The notes beneath the pieces were generated by a model. It was not told the origin of the DNA and did not search any database. It saw nothing but the letters and a program-made list of their open reading frames with translations. 64,000 nucleotides of DNA from assembly GCA_039565995.1 (NCBI GenBank), contig CP154795.1, positions 3,596,001-3,660,000 of the forward strand, in the 5' to 3' direction. Shown one piece after another: positions 50,172-57,825 of the stretch; positions within the stretch are counted from its first letter, which is position 1; each line of letters opens with the position of its first letter. The position numbers and the translations under genes were made by a program. This stretch comes from Propionibacteriaceae bacterium ZF39. GTDB taxonomy: Bacteria > Actinomycetota > Actinomycetes > Propionibacteriales > Propionibacteriaceae.

Positions 50172-51053
50172 GTGAGCAACCGTGCGCGCTGGACCGCTGC
50201 CGACCTTCCCGACCAGACCGGCCGCCGGTGGCTGATCACCGGCGCCACGCATGGGCTCGGGCTCGCCACCGCTCGCCTGGCGGCCGCTGCGGGGGCGACG
50301 CTCGTGTTGCCCGCGCGGAACCGGGCCCGGGCGGAGTCGGTGAACAGCGAGCTGGGTCGGCGCCACGAGGTGGTGGACCTGGATCTGGCGGACCTGGGGA
50401 AGGTACGCACCGCTGCCGCGGCGATCATCGGCGGGATCGATGTCCTGGTGAACAACGCCGGCAGCATCACCGCCTCGCGCCGGGAGACCGCCGACGGCTT
50501 CGAATGGATGCTGGGGGTGAACTTCCTGGGCCCGTTCGCGTTCACCAATCTGTTGGCTCCGCAGGTGCGGGATCGGGTGGTGATCGTGGGCTCGAATGCC
50601 CACACGGCTGCTCGGATGAATCTCGACGACCCCCATTTCCGGCGCCGCCGGTGGCGGGTGGCGGACGCGTACGGAGCGTCTAAGCTCGCCGACCTGTTGT
50701 GGGGACTGGCCCTGGAGCGCAGGCTGCGGGGGCGCGGGGTCGGCGTACAACTCACGCATCCGGGCTGGGTCATGTCGAACATGCAGAACACGACCGGCCA
50801 TCCCCGGCTCGGGCGCGCGATCACCGTGGCGACCACGCCGGTCGCGCAATCGGCCGAGAAGAGTGCGCTGACCACGCTGTTCGCGGCGACGATGGACCTG
50901 CCGCCGGCGTCATACGTCGGCCCCGACGGGCGGATGCATCTGCACGGCTGGCCCAGCCTGATCGGCCGCTCGGCCGAGGCCTCGGATCCGCGGCTCGCCG
51001 AGCGGGTCTGGCAGTTCGCGGTGGCCGAGACGGGAGTCGACCTGTCGGCGTGA
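50172..51053 (+). CDS. Short-chain dehydrogenase/reductase
   Basis: A 293-residue SDR of the retinol-dehydrogenase/protochlorophyllide-reductase-like group. The cofactor loop is TGATHGLG near residue 23, the NNAG motif lies in VLVNNAGS, and the catalytic Tyr and Lys are in YGASKLADL with Ser in VGSNAH. Substrate unknown. The start is GTG at 50172 with no Shine-Dalgarno sequence. Its stop abuts the convergent hydrolase stop in a shared TGATCA (51051-51056). Confidence 0.9.
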   Translation: MSNRARWTAADLPDQTGRRWLITGATHGLGLATARLAAAAGATLVLPARNRARAESVNSELGRRHEVVDLDLADLGKVRTAAAAIIGGIDVLVNNAGSITASRRETADGFEWMLGVNFLGPFAFTNLLAPQVRDRVVIVGSNAHTAARMNLDDPHFRRRRWRVADAYGASKLADLLWGLALERRLRGRGVGVQLTHPGWVMSNMQNTTGHPRLGRAITVATTPVAQSAEKSALTTLFAATMDLPPASYVGPDGRMHLHGWPSLIGRSAEASDPRLAERVWQFAVAETGVDLSA

Positions 51054-51830
51054 TCAGTCCCAGAGGTCACCGGCCAGCGCCGCGACGGCCTCGGGGGCGG
51101 CGAGCTGGACCAGGTGGCCCGAACGGACGATGTGGTGGTGCACCGTCGGACCACCCGGATCGGCGCGGAGGCGTTCGACGAACCCGGCCTGTCGGCGTAC
51201 CCATCCGCGAAACACGCCCTGATGCGCCGTCACCACGTGGATCGGCACCGGCGGCAGGGGGTGCTGGGTGCGGATGGCCTCGAGGCGGGCGGCCCAGTCG
51301 GCGTACGCCGTCAGCTCGCGCGCGATCACGCCCCACTGGGCGGGCTGGGCTCCGAGTGGATCGACGAGGCGGCGCCGTTCCGGGTCGTGGCGCACCTCGG
51401 CCGGTTCGAACGCGCGCTTCACGCCACCCGCGATCCGGGCCAGGGCCGGAGCGCGCGCCACGGTGGCCGACAGGACCTGCCCGCCCAGGCGGTCGAGCGC
51501 CGACACCAGCGGATCGGCGGGGGTGACGCTGCCGTCGAGAAGCAGGATTCCGCTTACCCGCTCCGGCCACAATCGGGCGGTTGCCTCGACCACGAACCCA
51601 CCCATCGAGTGCCCGATCAGCACGGCGCGATCGGCCTGTTGGGTGTCCAGTGCCGCGGCGAGCTCGGCAGCCGCGTCATCCAGCTCCGGGTTCTGGCGAA
51701 CGACGGCGATGAGGCGTACGCCCGGCAGGGCATCCGCCAGCGGAAGCCAGTCCGGCCACGTGCCGGCCAGCCCATCGCTGCACAGCGCGAGCGGCCCGGA
51801 GCGACCGGGGCGGACCTCGATTGCGGCCAT
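51054..51830 (-). CDS. Alpha/beta hydrolase
   Basis: A 258-residue alpha/beta-hydrolase-fold protein. The nucleophile elbow is IGHSMGGF, the acid is likely in LLLDGSV or the HVVTAHQGVFRGW region, and the catalytic His is in SGHLVQLAAPE. Substrate unknown. The ATG at 51830, preceded by GGATGGAGG, is preferred to an upstream GTG. Cytoplasmic. Confidence 0.85.
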   Translation of the reverse strand: MAAIEVRPGRSGPLALCSDGLAGTWPDWLPLADALPGVRLIAVVRQNPELDDAAAELAAALDTQQADRAVLIGHSMGGFVVEATARLWPERVSGILLLDGSVTPADPLVSALDRLGGQVLSATVARAPALARIAGGVKRAFEPAEVRHDPERRRLVDPLGAQPAQWGVIARELTAYADWAARLEAIRTQHPLPPVPIHVVTAHQGVFRGWVRRQAGFVERLRADPGGPTVHHHIVRSGHLVQLAAPEAVAALAGDLWD

Positions 51831-51939
51831 CGGGCACTGCCTCCATCCCTGAAGTTCTCCTGCAGACACGTCAAGAAAATCACAGGTCGCGCGTGACGCG
51901 GATCACAAACCATCTCCCCTTATCAGGAGCCTCTTGAAG

Positions 51940-51958
51940 TTTGGTAAGGCTTTCCTTA
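51940..51958 (+). promoter_or_regulatory. Possible iron box (DtxR/IdeR-like) upstream of the M28 peptidase
   Basis: The 19-base TTTGGTAAGGCTTTCCTTA matches the DtxR/IdeR consensus dyad (TTAGGTTAGGCTAACCTAA) at 14 of 19 positions, keeping the GG..AGGCT..CCT core. It lies about 90 bases before the M28 start, overlapping possible promoter hexamers (TTGAAG 51934-51939; TAATAT 51967-51972). Confidence 0.4.
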
Positions 51959-52048
51959 TGGATTCCTAATATCTCTGTGGCTCTATCCGACCGGAGGGTT
52001 GCAGGCCTAGATTGCGCGAATCCCGTTCATCCCGCGATTGGAGAGACC

Positions 52049-53551
52049 GTGCGCCTTCACCGTCGAAGTGCCGCAGCCGCGGCGATCGTGCTCAGCACCA
52101 CGCTGGCCGCCTCGCCTGCCCTGGCCGCCCCCAACCCCAACTCCCCGGACAAGCTTGCGAAGGCTGTCACGGTGGAGAACACGATGAAACACCTGCAGGC
52201 CTTCCAGGCCATCGCAGATGACAATGACGGCAACCGTGCGGCCGGCACGTCCGGCTATGAAGCCTCTGCGCAGTATGTCGAGAAGACTCTCGCTGCTGCC
52301 GGCTACACAACCGAGCGTCAGTATTTCGACTTCTTCTTCGAGCAGGTCCTCAACACGTCCCTCACCGTGGGTGGCGAGACCATCGAGAACACGCCCATGA
52401 GCTATTCGCCGGCCGCCCCGGACGGTGGCGTGACCGGCCCGCTTGCCACGCCGAAAGTGGCCACCGGCTGCGCCCCGACCGACTGGGCGGGCTTCCCCGC
52501 CGGCAGCATCGCCGTGGTGAGCCGCGGCATCTGCTCGTTCAACCAGAAGTCCATGGAAGCGAGTAAGGCCGGCGCGTCAGCCGTCATCATCTACAACAAT
52601 GCTGAAGGCGCACTGAACGGCACGCTTGGCGAAGTCGCGGACGGCCAGATCCCGACCACGGGCGTCACCCAGGCCGTGGGAGCCGAGCTGGTCGCCGCGG
52701 CCGGCACCGAGGCAACCTTCGTCCTCGACAAGGTCATCGAGATGCGCCAGACGTTCAACATCCTCGCCGAAACGAAGACGGGTCGCGCCGACAATGTCGT
52801 CATGCTGGGCGCCCACCTCGACGGCGCGCCCGAGGGCCCGGGCATCAACGACAACGGCTCCGGTTCCGCAGCGATCCTCGAGACCGCCGTGCAGCTCGGC
52901 AAGGTGAACAAGGTCAACAACAAGGTGCGCTTCGCCTGGTGGGGCGCCGAGGAGCTGGGCCTGATCGGTTCGACGCACTATGTGAACGATCTCGTCGAGA
53001 ACGACCCCGCAGAGCTGGCCAACATCGCCGGATACCTGAACTTCGACATGGTCGCGTCGCCGAACTACATCATCGGCGTCTATGACGCGAACGAGTCGTC
53101 CTATCCCGCCCCGGTCGCCGTGCCGGAAGGTTCGGTGGCGCTGGAAAAGGTGTTCACCGACTACTTCGACAGCACGAAGCAGCCGTGGGTCGACACCGAG
53201 TTCTCCGGCCGCTCGGACTATGCGGCCTTCATCGAGAACGGCATCGCCTCCACCGGACTCTTCACCGGGGCTGACGACATCAAGACCGCCGAGGAAGTGG
53301 CACTGTTCGGCGGCAGGGAGGGCATTCTGATGGATCCCAACTATCACACCGCCGGCGATGACCTCAGCAACGTCAACACCACCGCGCTGGGGATCAACGT
53401 GAAGGCCATCGCCTATGCCACCGGAACCTTGGCCTACGACACCTCGATGGTCAACGGCAAGACCAGCCCGGGCAAGTCGGGCAAGGAGAAGAAGGCCAAG
53501 AAGGCGAAGAAGGTCAAGCCGAACGTGACGATCAATCGCGCGGCTGCTTGA
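52049..53551 (+). CDS. Secreted M28-family aminopeptidase with PA domain
   Basis: A 500-residue exported zinc peptidase. A signal peptide (about 1-28, cleaving near ALAAP) precedes the N-terminal part of the fold. A PA domain insert (about 125-225) has GSIAVVSRGICSFNQK. The M28 catalytic core shows GAHLDGAPEGPGINDNGSG, AWWGAEELGLIGS (catalytic Glu pair), YLNFDMVAS and a late YHTAGDD. A Lys-rich tail (KSGKEKKAKKAKKVKP) may bind anionic wall polymers. The start is GTG 52049 after GGAGAG. A strong terminator follows. It releases N-terminal amino acids outside the cell. Confidence 0.93.
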   Translation: MRLHRRSAAAAAIVLSTTLAASPALAAPNPNSPDKLAKAVTVENTMKHLQAFQAIADDNDGNRAAGTSGYEASAQYVEKTLAAAGYTTERQYFDFFFEQVLNTSLTVGGETIENTPMSYSPAAPDGGVTGPLATPKVATGCAPTDWAGFPAGSIAVVSRGICSFNQKSMEASKAGASAVIIYNNAEGALNGTLGEVADGQIPTTGVTQAVGAELVAAAGTEATFVLDKVIEMRQTFNILAETKTGRADNVVMLGAHLDGAPEGPGINDNGSGSAAILETAVQLGKVNKVNNKVRFAWWGAEELGLIGSTHYVNDLVENDPAELANIAGYLNFDMVASPNYIIGVYDANESSYPAPVAVPEGSVALEKVFTDYFDSTKQPWVDTEFSGRSDYAAFIENGIASTGLFTGADDIKTAEEVALFGGREGILMDPNYHTAGDDLSNVNTTALGINVKAIAYATGTLAYDTSMVNGKTSPGKSGKEKKAKKAKKVKPNVTINRAAA

Positions 53552-53653
53552 TCAGTAAGGGAATCAGGGTTCTGCGAAACTCCACGTGTGCAAGAACAGC
53601 GCAAGAACGAAAGCATGCTGGACTGAACTCTGAAAAGTGATAGAAAATATCTG

Positions 53654-53696
53654 CTGGACCCGCCCATCCCCCGAGGGGCGGGTCCAGTTCTTTTTG
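53654..53696 (+). terminator. Strong intrinsic terminator
   Basis: A perfect 12-base stem, CTGGACCCGCCC (53654-53665) with GGGCGGGTCCAG (53676-53687), a ten-base loop and TTCTTTTTG. Ends the M28 transcript. Confidence 0.9.
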
Positions 53697-53743
53697 TTGG
53701 GGCTCTGGCAGGATCGAAAAAGATCCCCGCGAAGGAGTTTCCG

Positions 53744-54358
53744 ATGGCTCGAGGCGTCACCCACGTTCAGCCCGAGGATGGCCTGACCACACGCCAGCGA
53801 CGTCATCGCCCGCTCGTGGCCGTGCACACGGGCGTCGGCAAGGGCAAGTCGACCGCTGCCTTCGGCCTCGCCCTGCGCGGGTGGAACCAGGGCTGGTCGA
53901 TCGGCGTGTTTCAGTTCGTGAAGTCCGCGAAGTGGCGGATCGGCGAACAGGCGGCGCTCGAGGCTTTGGGTCGGGTGCACGAGGAGACCGGCGAGGGCGG
54001 TCCGATCGAGTGGCACAAGATGGGCTCCGGATGGTCATGGTCACGCAAGGGCGGCACCGAGGAGGATCACGCCGCTCAGGCCGCCGAGGGCTGGGCCGAG
54101 ATCAAGCGTCGACTCGCTGCCGAAACCCACACCGTCTATGTCCTCGACGAGTTCACCTATCCGGTGAAGTGGGGCTGGATCGATGCGGATGATGTCGTGA
54201 CAACCCTCACCGAGCGCCCCGGCTATCAGCACGTCATCATCACCGGCCGCGACTGCGATCAGCGCATCATCGACGTCGCCGACCTCGTGACCGAGATGAC
54301 CAAGATCAAGCATCCCTTCGACAACGGCCAACCGGGCCAGAAGGGGATCGAGTGGTAG
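53744..54358 (+). CDS. cobO: Cob(I)yrinic acid a,c-diamide adenosyltransferase
   Basis: A 204-residue CobO/BtuR-type enzyme that adenosylates the corrinoid cobalt. The P-loop VHTGVGKGKSTAAFG is near residue 28, with GVFQFVKS, YVLDEFTYPVKWGW and HVIITGRDC as later family blocks. The start follows GAAGGAG. First of a four-gene run (cobO, aminotransferase, cobS, cobU) with overlapping ends. No cobalamin riboswitch is visible upstream. Confidence 0.94.
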   Translation: MARGVTHVQPEDGLTTRQRRHRPLVAVHTGVGKGKSTAAFGLALRGWNQGWSIGVFQFVKSAKWRIGEQAALEALGRVHEETGEGGPIEWHKMGSGWSWSRKGGTEEDHAAQAAEGWAEIKRRLAAETHTVYVLDEFTYPVKWGWIDADDVVTTLTERPGYQHVIITGRDCDQRIIDVADLVTEMTKIKHPFDNGQPGQKGIEW

Positions 54359-55437
54359 ACGCGGCCGATCCCGACCTCACGTTTCATGGCGACCGCGAAC
54401 TCGGCGCCGGTTTGGTGGACCTGGCCGTGAACGTCCGGCTCAGCGAACCACCCCAGTGGCTGGCCGAGGAGCTGAAGGCAGCCATCGCGGGGCTGGGGGC
54501 GTACCCCGACGATCGCGAAGCCACCGCCGCGCTGGCCGACTTCCACGGGGTGCCGCCCGAGATGGTCCTGCCGACGGCCGGCGGGGCCGAGGCGTTCACC
54601 CTGATCGCGCGGGCGGGGCTGGGGCGACGGCCGTGCGTGGTGCATCCGCAGTTCACGGAACCGGAGGCGGCCCTGGTCACCGCCGGGCTGCGGCCGGAAC
54701 GCCTGGTGCTGACCGAGGGGTCGGGATTCCGGCTGGATGCGAGTCAGGTCCCGCCCGGGGTCGATCTGGTGCTGGTGGGGAATCCGACGAATCCGACCGG
54801 CGTGCTCCACAACGTCAGCGAACTCTGGGATCTCTGGCGCGAGGGGCGGACGATCGTGGTCGACGAGGCGTTCATGGATGCGGTGCCCGGCGAGATCGAA
54901 TCGATGATCGGCTCCCGCATGCCCGACGCCCTGGTGCTCCGATCGCTGACGAAGACGTGGGGACTGGCGGGGTTGAGGGTCGGCTATGTCGTGGGTGATC
55001 CCGGACTGATCGCGCGCCTGCGGCAGCAGCAGCCCCCGTGGTCGGTCTCGACGCTCGCGCTCGCTGCGATCCGGGCGGTGTGTTCCGAGCGGGGGCGCGA
55101 TGAGGCGGGGGCGGCGGCCAACGCGTACTCCGTGCCGCGCGATCGCCTGGAGACGGGGTTGGGGCGGCTCGGCCTCGCGCCGGCTGGGCCGTCCTATGCA
55201 CCGTTCGTGCTGGCGAAGGGCCCGGTGGGACTGCGGGAGGCGCTGCGGGATCGGGGGTACGCCGTCCGGCGCGGGGACACGTTTCCCGGGCTCGGGCCCG
55301 AGTGGATCCGGATCGCCGTGCGCGGGGTGGACGTGGTCGACGCATTCCTGGGGGCGGCGGCCGACGCCCTGGCCCAACTGCCTACCGGTTCCGGCACCCA
55401 CCACCCGGTCGATCCGGGACCCGGCACCCACTCATGA
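54352..55437 (+). CDS. CobC/Rv2231c-like aminotransferase (threonine-phosphate decarboxylase type)
   Basis: A 361-residue PLP enzyme. VGNPTNPTGVL is near residue 142, VVDEAFMD near 167, and the PLP lysine is in LRSLTKTWGLAGLRVGY. Proteins of this group in cobalamin clusters make (R)-1-amino-2-propanol phosphate from L-threonine phosphate or have a related role. The start GTG at 54352 overlaps the cobO stop by seven bases; the end overlaps cobS. The pathway role is inferred from context. Confidence 0.88.
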   Translation: MVDAADPDLTFHGDRELGAGLVDLAVNVRLSEPPQWLAEELKAAIAGLGAYPDDREATAALADFHGVPPEMVLPTAGGAEAFTLIARAGLGRRPCVVHPQFTEPEAALVTAGLRPERLVLTEGSGFRLDASQVPPGVDLVLVGNPTNPTGVLHNVSELWDLWREGRTIVVDEAFMDAVPGEIESMIGSRMPDALVLRSLTKTWGLAGLRVGYVVGDPGLIARLRQQQPPWSVSTLALAAIRAVCSERGRDEAGAAANAYSVPRDRLETGLGRLGLAPAGPSYAPFVLAKGPVGLREALRDRGYAVRRGDTFPGLGPEWIRIAVRGVDVVDAFLGAAADALAQLPTGSGTHHPVDPGPGTHS

Positions 55438-56195
55438 GCGCCCTGTCCGGTTGGCGCCTCGCCCTGGGCACCCTGACGATCATCCCCGCTGGCTCCGTGA
55501 GCCCGACCGCGGCGGCCGTGCGCTGGTTCGTCGCACTGAGCCCCCTCGCGGTCCTGCCGCTCGCGGCAGGAGCGGCAGGGATCACCGCGCTCGGCGGTTG
55601 GCTCGGCCTGCCGGCCCTGGTCACCGGGCTCCTGGCCGTCGGGCTGGTCGCTCTCGGAACCAGGGCGATGCACCTGGACGCCGTCGCTGACGTTGCGGAT
55701 GCACTGGGCGGGGGCTGGACCCCGGAGCGGGCGCGGGCCATCCTCAAGTCCGGCGATGTGGGGCCGATGGGCGTGGTCGCCCTGATCCTGGTGATCGGGC
55801 TGCAGGCGGCGTCCGTCGGGGCGTTGGCGTCCACGGAGCTCGGCTGGGTTCTGGTCGGGGTGGCCGTGGCACTGAGCCGGTGGTTCCTGGGACCGGCCTG
55901 CTGGGGCGTACCGGCGATGCCGGGGTCATCGCTGGGCGCTGTCTTCGCCCGGGCCCTGCCGGGGTGGCAGGCCTGGTTGTGGCCGGTGCTGGCCGTGGTG
56001 ATCCTGGCCGGACTCGCGAGCGCGATGGGACGACCGTGGTGGCTGGGCGTACTCGCGGGAGGGCTGGCCCTGGGTCTCGCTCTGGTCGTACGCGGTCGGG
56101 CACGGCGTAGGTTCGGGGGTATGAACGGGGATGTCCTGGGGGCCGCGATCGAGGTGGCCCTGACCGCGATGCTGGTGGTGCTCGCGTGGGGTTGA
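55434..56195 (+). CDS. cobS: Adenosylcobinamide-GDP ribazoletransferase
   Basis: A 253-residue membrane protein with several hydrophobic helices. The signature is the acidic loop ALGTRAMHLDAVADVADALGGG, where CobS enzymes bind metal, followed by RARAILKSGDVGPMG and a C-terminal GGMNGDVLGAAIE. It joins GDP-cobinamide with alpha-ribazole in the last step. The start overlaps the preceding stop as ATGA; the stop overlaps cobU by ten bases. Confidence 0.93.
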   Translation: MSALSGWRLALGTLTIIPAGSVSPTAAAVRWFVALSPLAVLPLAAGAAGITALGGWLGLPALVTGLLAVGLVALGTRAMHLDAVADVADALGGGWTPERARAILKSGDVGPMGVVALILVIGLQAASVGALASTELGWVLVGVAVALSRWFLGPACWGVPAMPGSSLGAVFARALPGWQAWLWPVLAVVILAGLASAMGRPWWLGVLAGGLALGLALVVRGRARRRFGGMNGDVLGAAIEVALTAMLVVLAWG

Positions 56196-56713
56196 AAACG
56201 CTGGTGACGGGGGGCGTACGCTCCGGAAAATCCGCCTGCGCGGAAGGGCTCCTCGCGGCGGAAACGCAGGTGAGCTATCTAGCGCCGGGCCCGCCCTGGG
56301 CCGACGATGCCGACTGGAACGCGCGCATCGAGTCCCATCGGGCTCGGCGACCGGCGCACTGGCGTACGGTCGAGAACACCGACCTCGCCGGGGCCATCCG
56401 TGCCCTGGAGTCCGCGGCGCTGATCGATTGCTTCGGGACCTGGCTGACCGGCCGGCTCGACGCGCTGGGCGCCTGGGACGAGGCCGCGGGTTGGCAGGGT
56501 CGCCTGTCGGCGGACATCTCGGGGGTCGTCGAGGCGTGGCGGGAGTGTCCGCATCGATTGGTCGGGGTCACCAACGAGGTCGGGCTGGGGCTGGTGTCGG
56601 AGCACCGGTCCGGGCGGATTTTCGCCGACTGGCTCGGACGGTTCAACCAGCAGGTCGCGGCCGTCAGCGACGACGTGATCCTGGTCGTCGCGGGGCGGCA
56701 GCTGGTCCTGTAG
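56186..56713 (+). CDS. cobU: Adenosylcobinamide kinase/guanylyltransferase
   Basis: A 175-residue CobU. The P-loop is TGGVRSGKSACAE near residue 8, and the guanylylated histidine lies in RIESHRARRPAHWRTVE. VGVTNEVGLGLV and FADWLGRFNQQVA close the fold. It phosphorylates and GMP-loads adenosylcobinamide. The GTG start at 56186 lies inside cobS. The run of cob genes stops here; cbiB is found only about 3.5 kb on. Confidence 0.93.
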   Translation: MGLKTLVTGGVRSGKSACAEGLLAAETQVSYLAPGPPWADDADWNARIESHRARRPAHWRTVENTDLAGAIRALESAALIDCFGTWLTGRLDALGAWDEAAGWQGRLSADISGVVEAWRECPHRLVGVTNEVGLGLVSEHRSGRIFADWLGRFNQQVAAVSDDVILVVAGRQLVL

Positions 56714-56731
56714 TCGGCGGGGCCGGCTGGG

Positions 56732-57454
56732 TCAGCTGACGGGAATGATCCTCGATCCGTCGGTGGGGGCCGGAGCGCTGGCATTCGGGGCGGGCTGCCA
56801 GGTGCAGATGCATGCCTCATTGCCCTCGGCATCGGCCAGCACCCACCAGGACGGCGCCTGGGCATCGTCCACGACGCGGCCACCGGCGGCGAGCCCGGCC
56901 GCCACCCGCTCCTCGGCCTGGTCGGCGGGAACGAAGATGTCGACGTGGACGCGGTTGCGCTCGAGTGGGGAGACGCGGGCGGGCTTGAAGAAGATGCGGG
57001 GGCCGGTGCGCGCCGGATCGACGAGGTCGCCGTCATTGAGCGGGCGATAGCCATAGACCGCAGCCCAGAACGGCCGGATCGCTTCCACATCGGCCGTGTC
57101 GATCGTGATCTGGGTCTCGGAGAAGGGCGCCGCGTCAATCGCTCCGTCGAAGATCTTGATCAGCGGCACGATCGCGTTGCCCAGGCGAACATCACGGCAC
57201 GTGATGCCGTGGACGTCGTGGGAGCTGAGAGCCAGGTGTACGCGATTCCAGCGGATGTCGATCTCGGGATGATGATCGGCGTCCTCGGCCATCTCGCCGA
57301 TCTTCGCCACGAAACTGGCCGCACGTCGGAAGTCCGCGAATTTCACCACCAGGTGCATCCGGCCCTGCACCAGCCGCCACTTGGGCATCGCCTCCACCGC
57401 ATCGGTTTCCGGCAGGACATCCTGGTCGGCGCAACGATCCAACACCATCGACAT
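56732..57454 (-). CDS. Pterin-4a-carbinolamine dehydratase fused to a VOC (glyoxalase-like) domain
   Basis: A 240-residue fusion. Residues about 20-100 are a PCD/DCoH domain with the active-site EDADHHPEIDIRWNRVHLAL and SHDVHGIT. Residues about 110-230 resemble the vicinal-oxygen-chelate/glyoxalase fold (DTADVEAIRPFWAAVYGY, RVHVDIFVPADQAEERV, VLADAEGNEACIC). PCD recycles oxidised pterin cofactor; in bacteria without aromatic hydroxylases the role is unclear. The start at 57454 follows AAGGAGCGAGG. It points against the cob genes, so it is an insertion into that neighbourhood. Confidence 0.88.
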   Translation of the reverse strand: MSMVLDRCADQDVLPETDAVEAMPKWRLVQGRMHLVVKFADFRRAASFVAKIGEMAEDADHHPEIDIRWNRVHLALSSHDVHGITCRDVRLGNAIVPLIKIFDGAIDAAPFSETQITIDTADVEAIRPFWAAVYGYRPLNDGDLVDPARTGPRIFFKPARVSPLERNRVHVDIFVPADQAEERVAAGLAAGGRVVDDAQAPSWWVLADAEGNEACICTWQPAPNASAPAPTDGSRIIPVS

Positions 57455-57825
57455 TTCCTCGCTCCTTCCCTCTTCACCGTAGGCCACCTCTGGCTCCCCC
57501 TCCCTTTATCGGCCAGGGGGCGGAACGATCGGCTCACGACCGGTCGGTTTCGAGTCTGGACGTACGCGCGGTCGCGTGCCTCCTTGCCCACCGGCGACAG
57601 GGCCTCCGCCGCCCAGCTTGGACGCTGACAGGAGTTCCGACCGTCTGCTACCAACGCGTCGAGACCCTCCAATTTCAAGCGGGTTATCCACAGCTCAGAA
57701 GCGACCTGGAGCGTCATCCACAGATCAGGAATTGGTCCGGCAAATTGTCAGAGCGGGCAGGCAGGATGGGGTTTGTAAGAAACGAATGCTTGATCCATTC
57801 CTTAAGCGACTGGAGGTGGCCCCGG
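57455..57825. other. 371-base intergenic region with two DnaA-box-like sites
   Basis: No gene is seen here. The divergent neighbours are the PCD-VOC gene (minus) and the second HNH gene (plus). TTATCCACA at 57684-57692 matches the consensus DnaA box exactly, and TCATCCACA at 57714-57722 differs by one base, 30 bases apart in the same orientation. TTGTCA at 57745-57750 is a possible -35 element for the HNH gene, whose Shine-Dalgarno sequence is TGGAGGTGG (57811-57819). Confidence 0.6.

Noticed and set aside
53697-53743. Possible cobalamin riboswitch before cobO
   Set aside because: Only 47 bases lie between the strong terminator and the cobO start, too short for a B12 riboswitch, and no B12-box was seen.
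57684-57722. Chromosomal replication origin
   Set aside because: Two DnaA-box-like sites only, no AT-rich unwinding element, and none of the usual neighbours (dnaA, dnaN, rpmH, parAB). Kept only as a regulatory finding.
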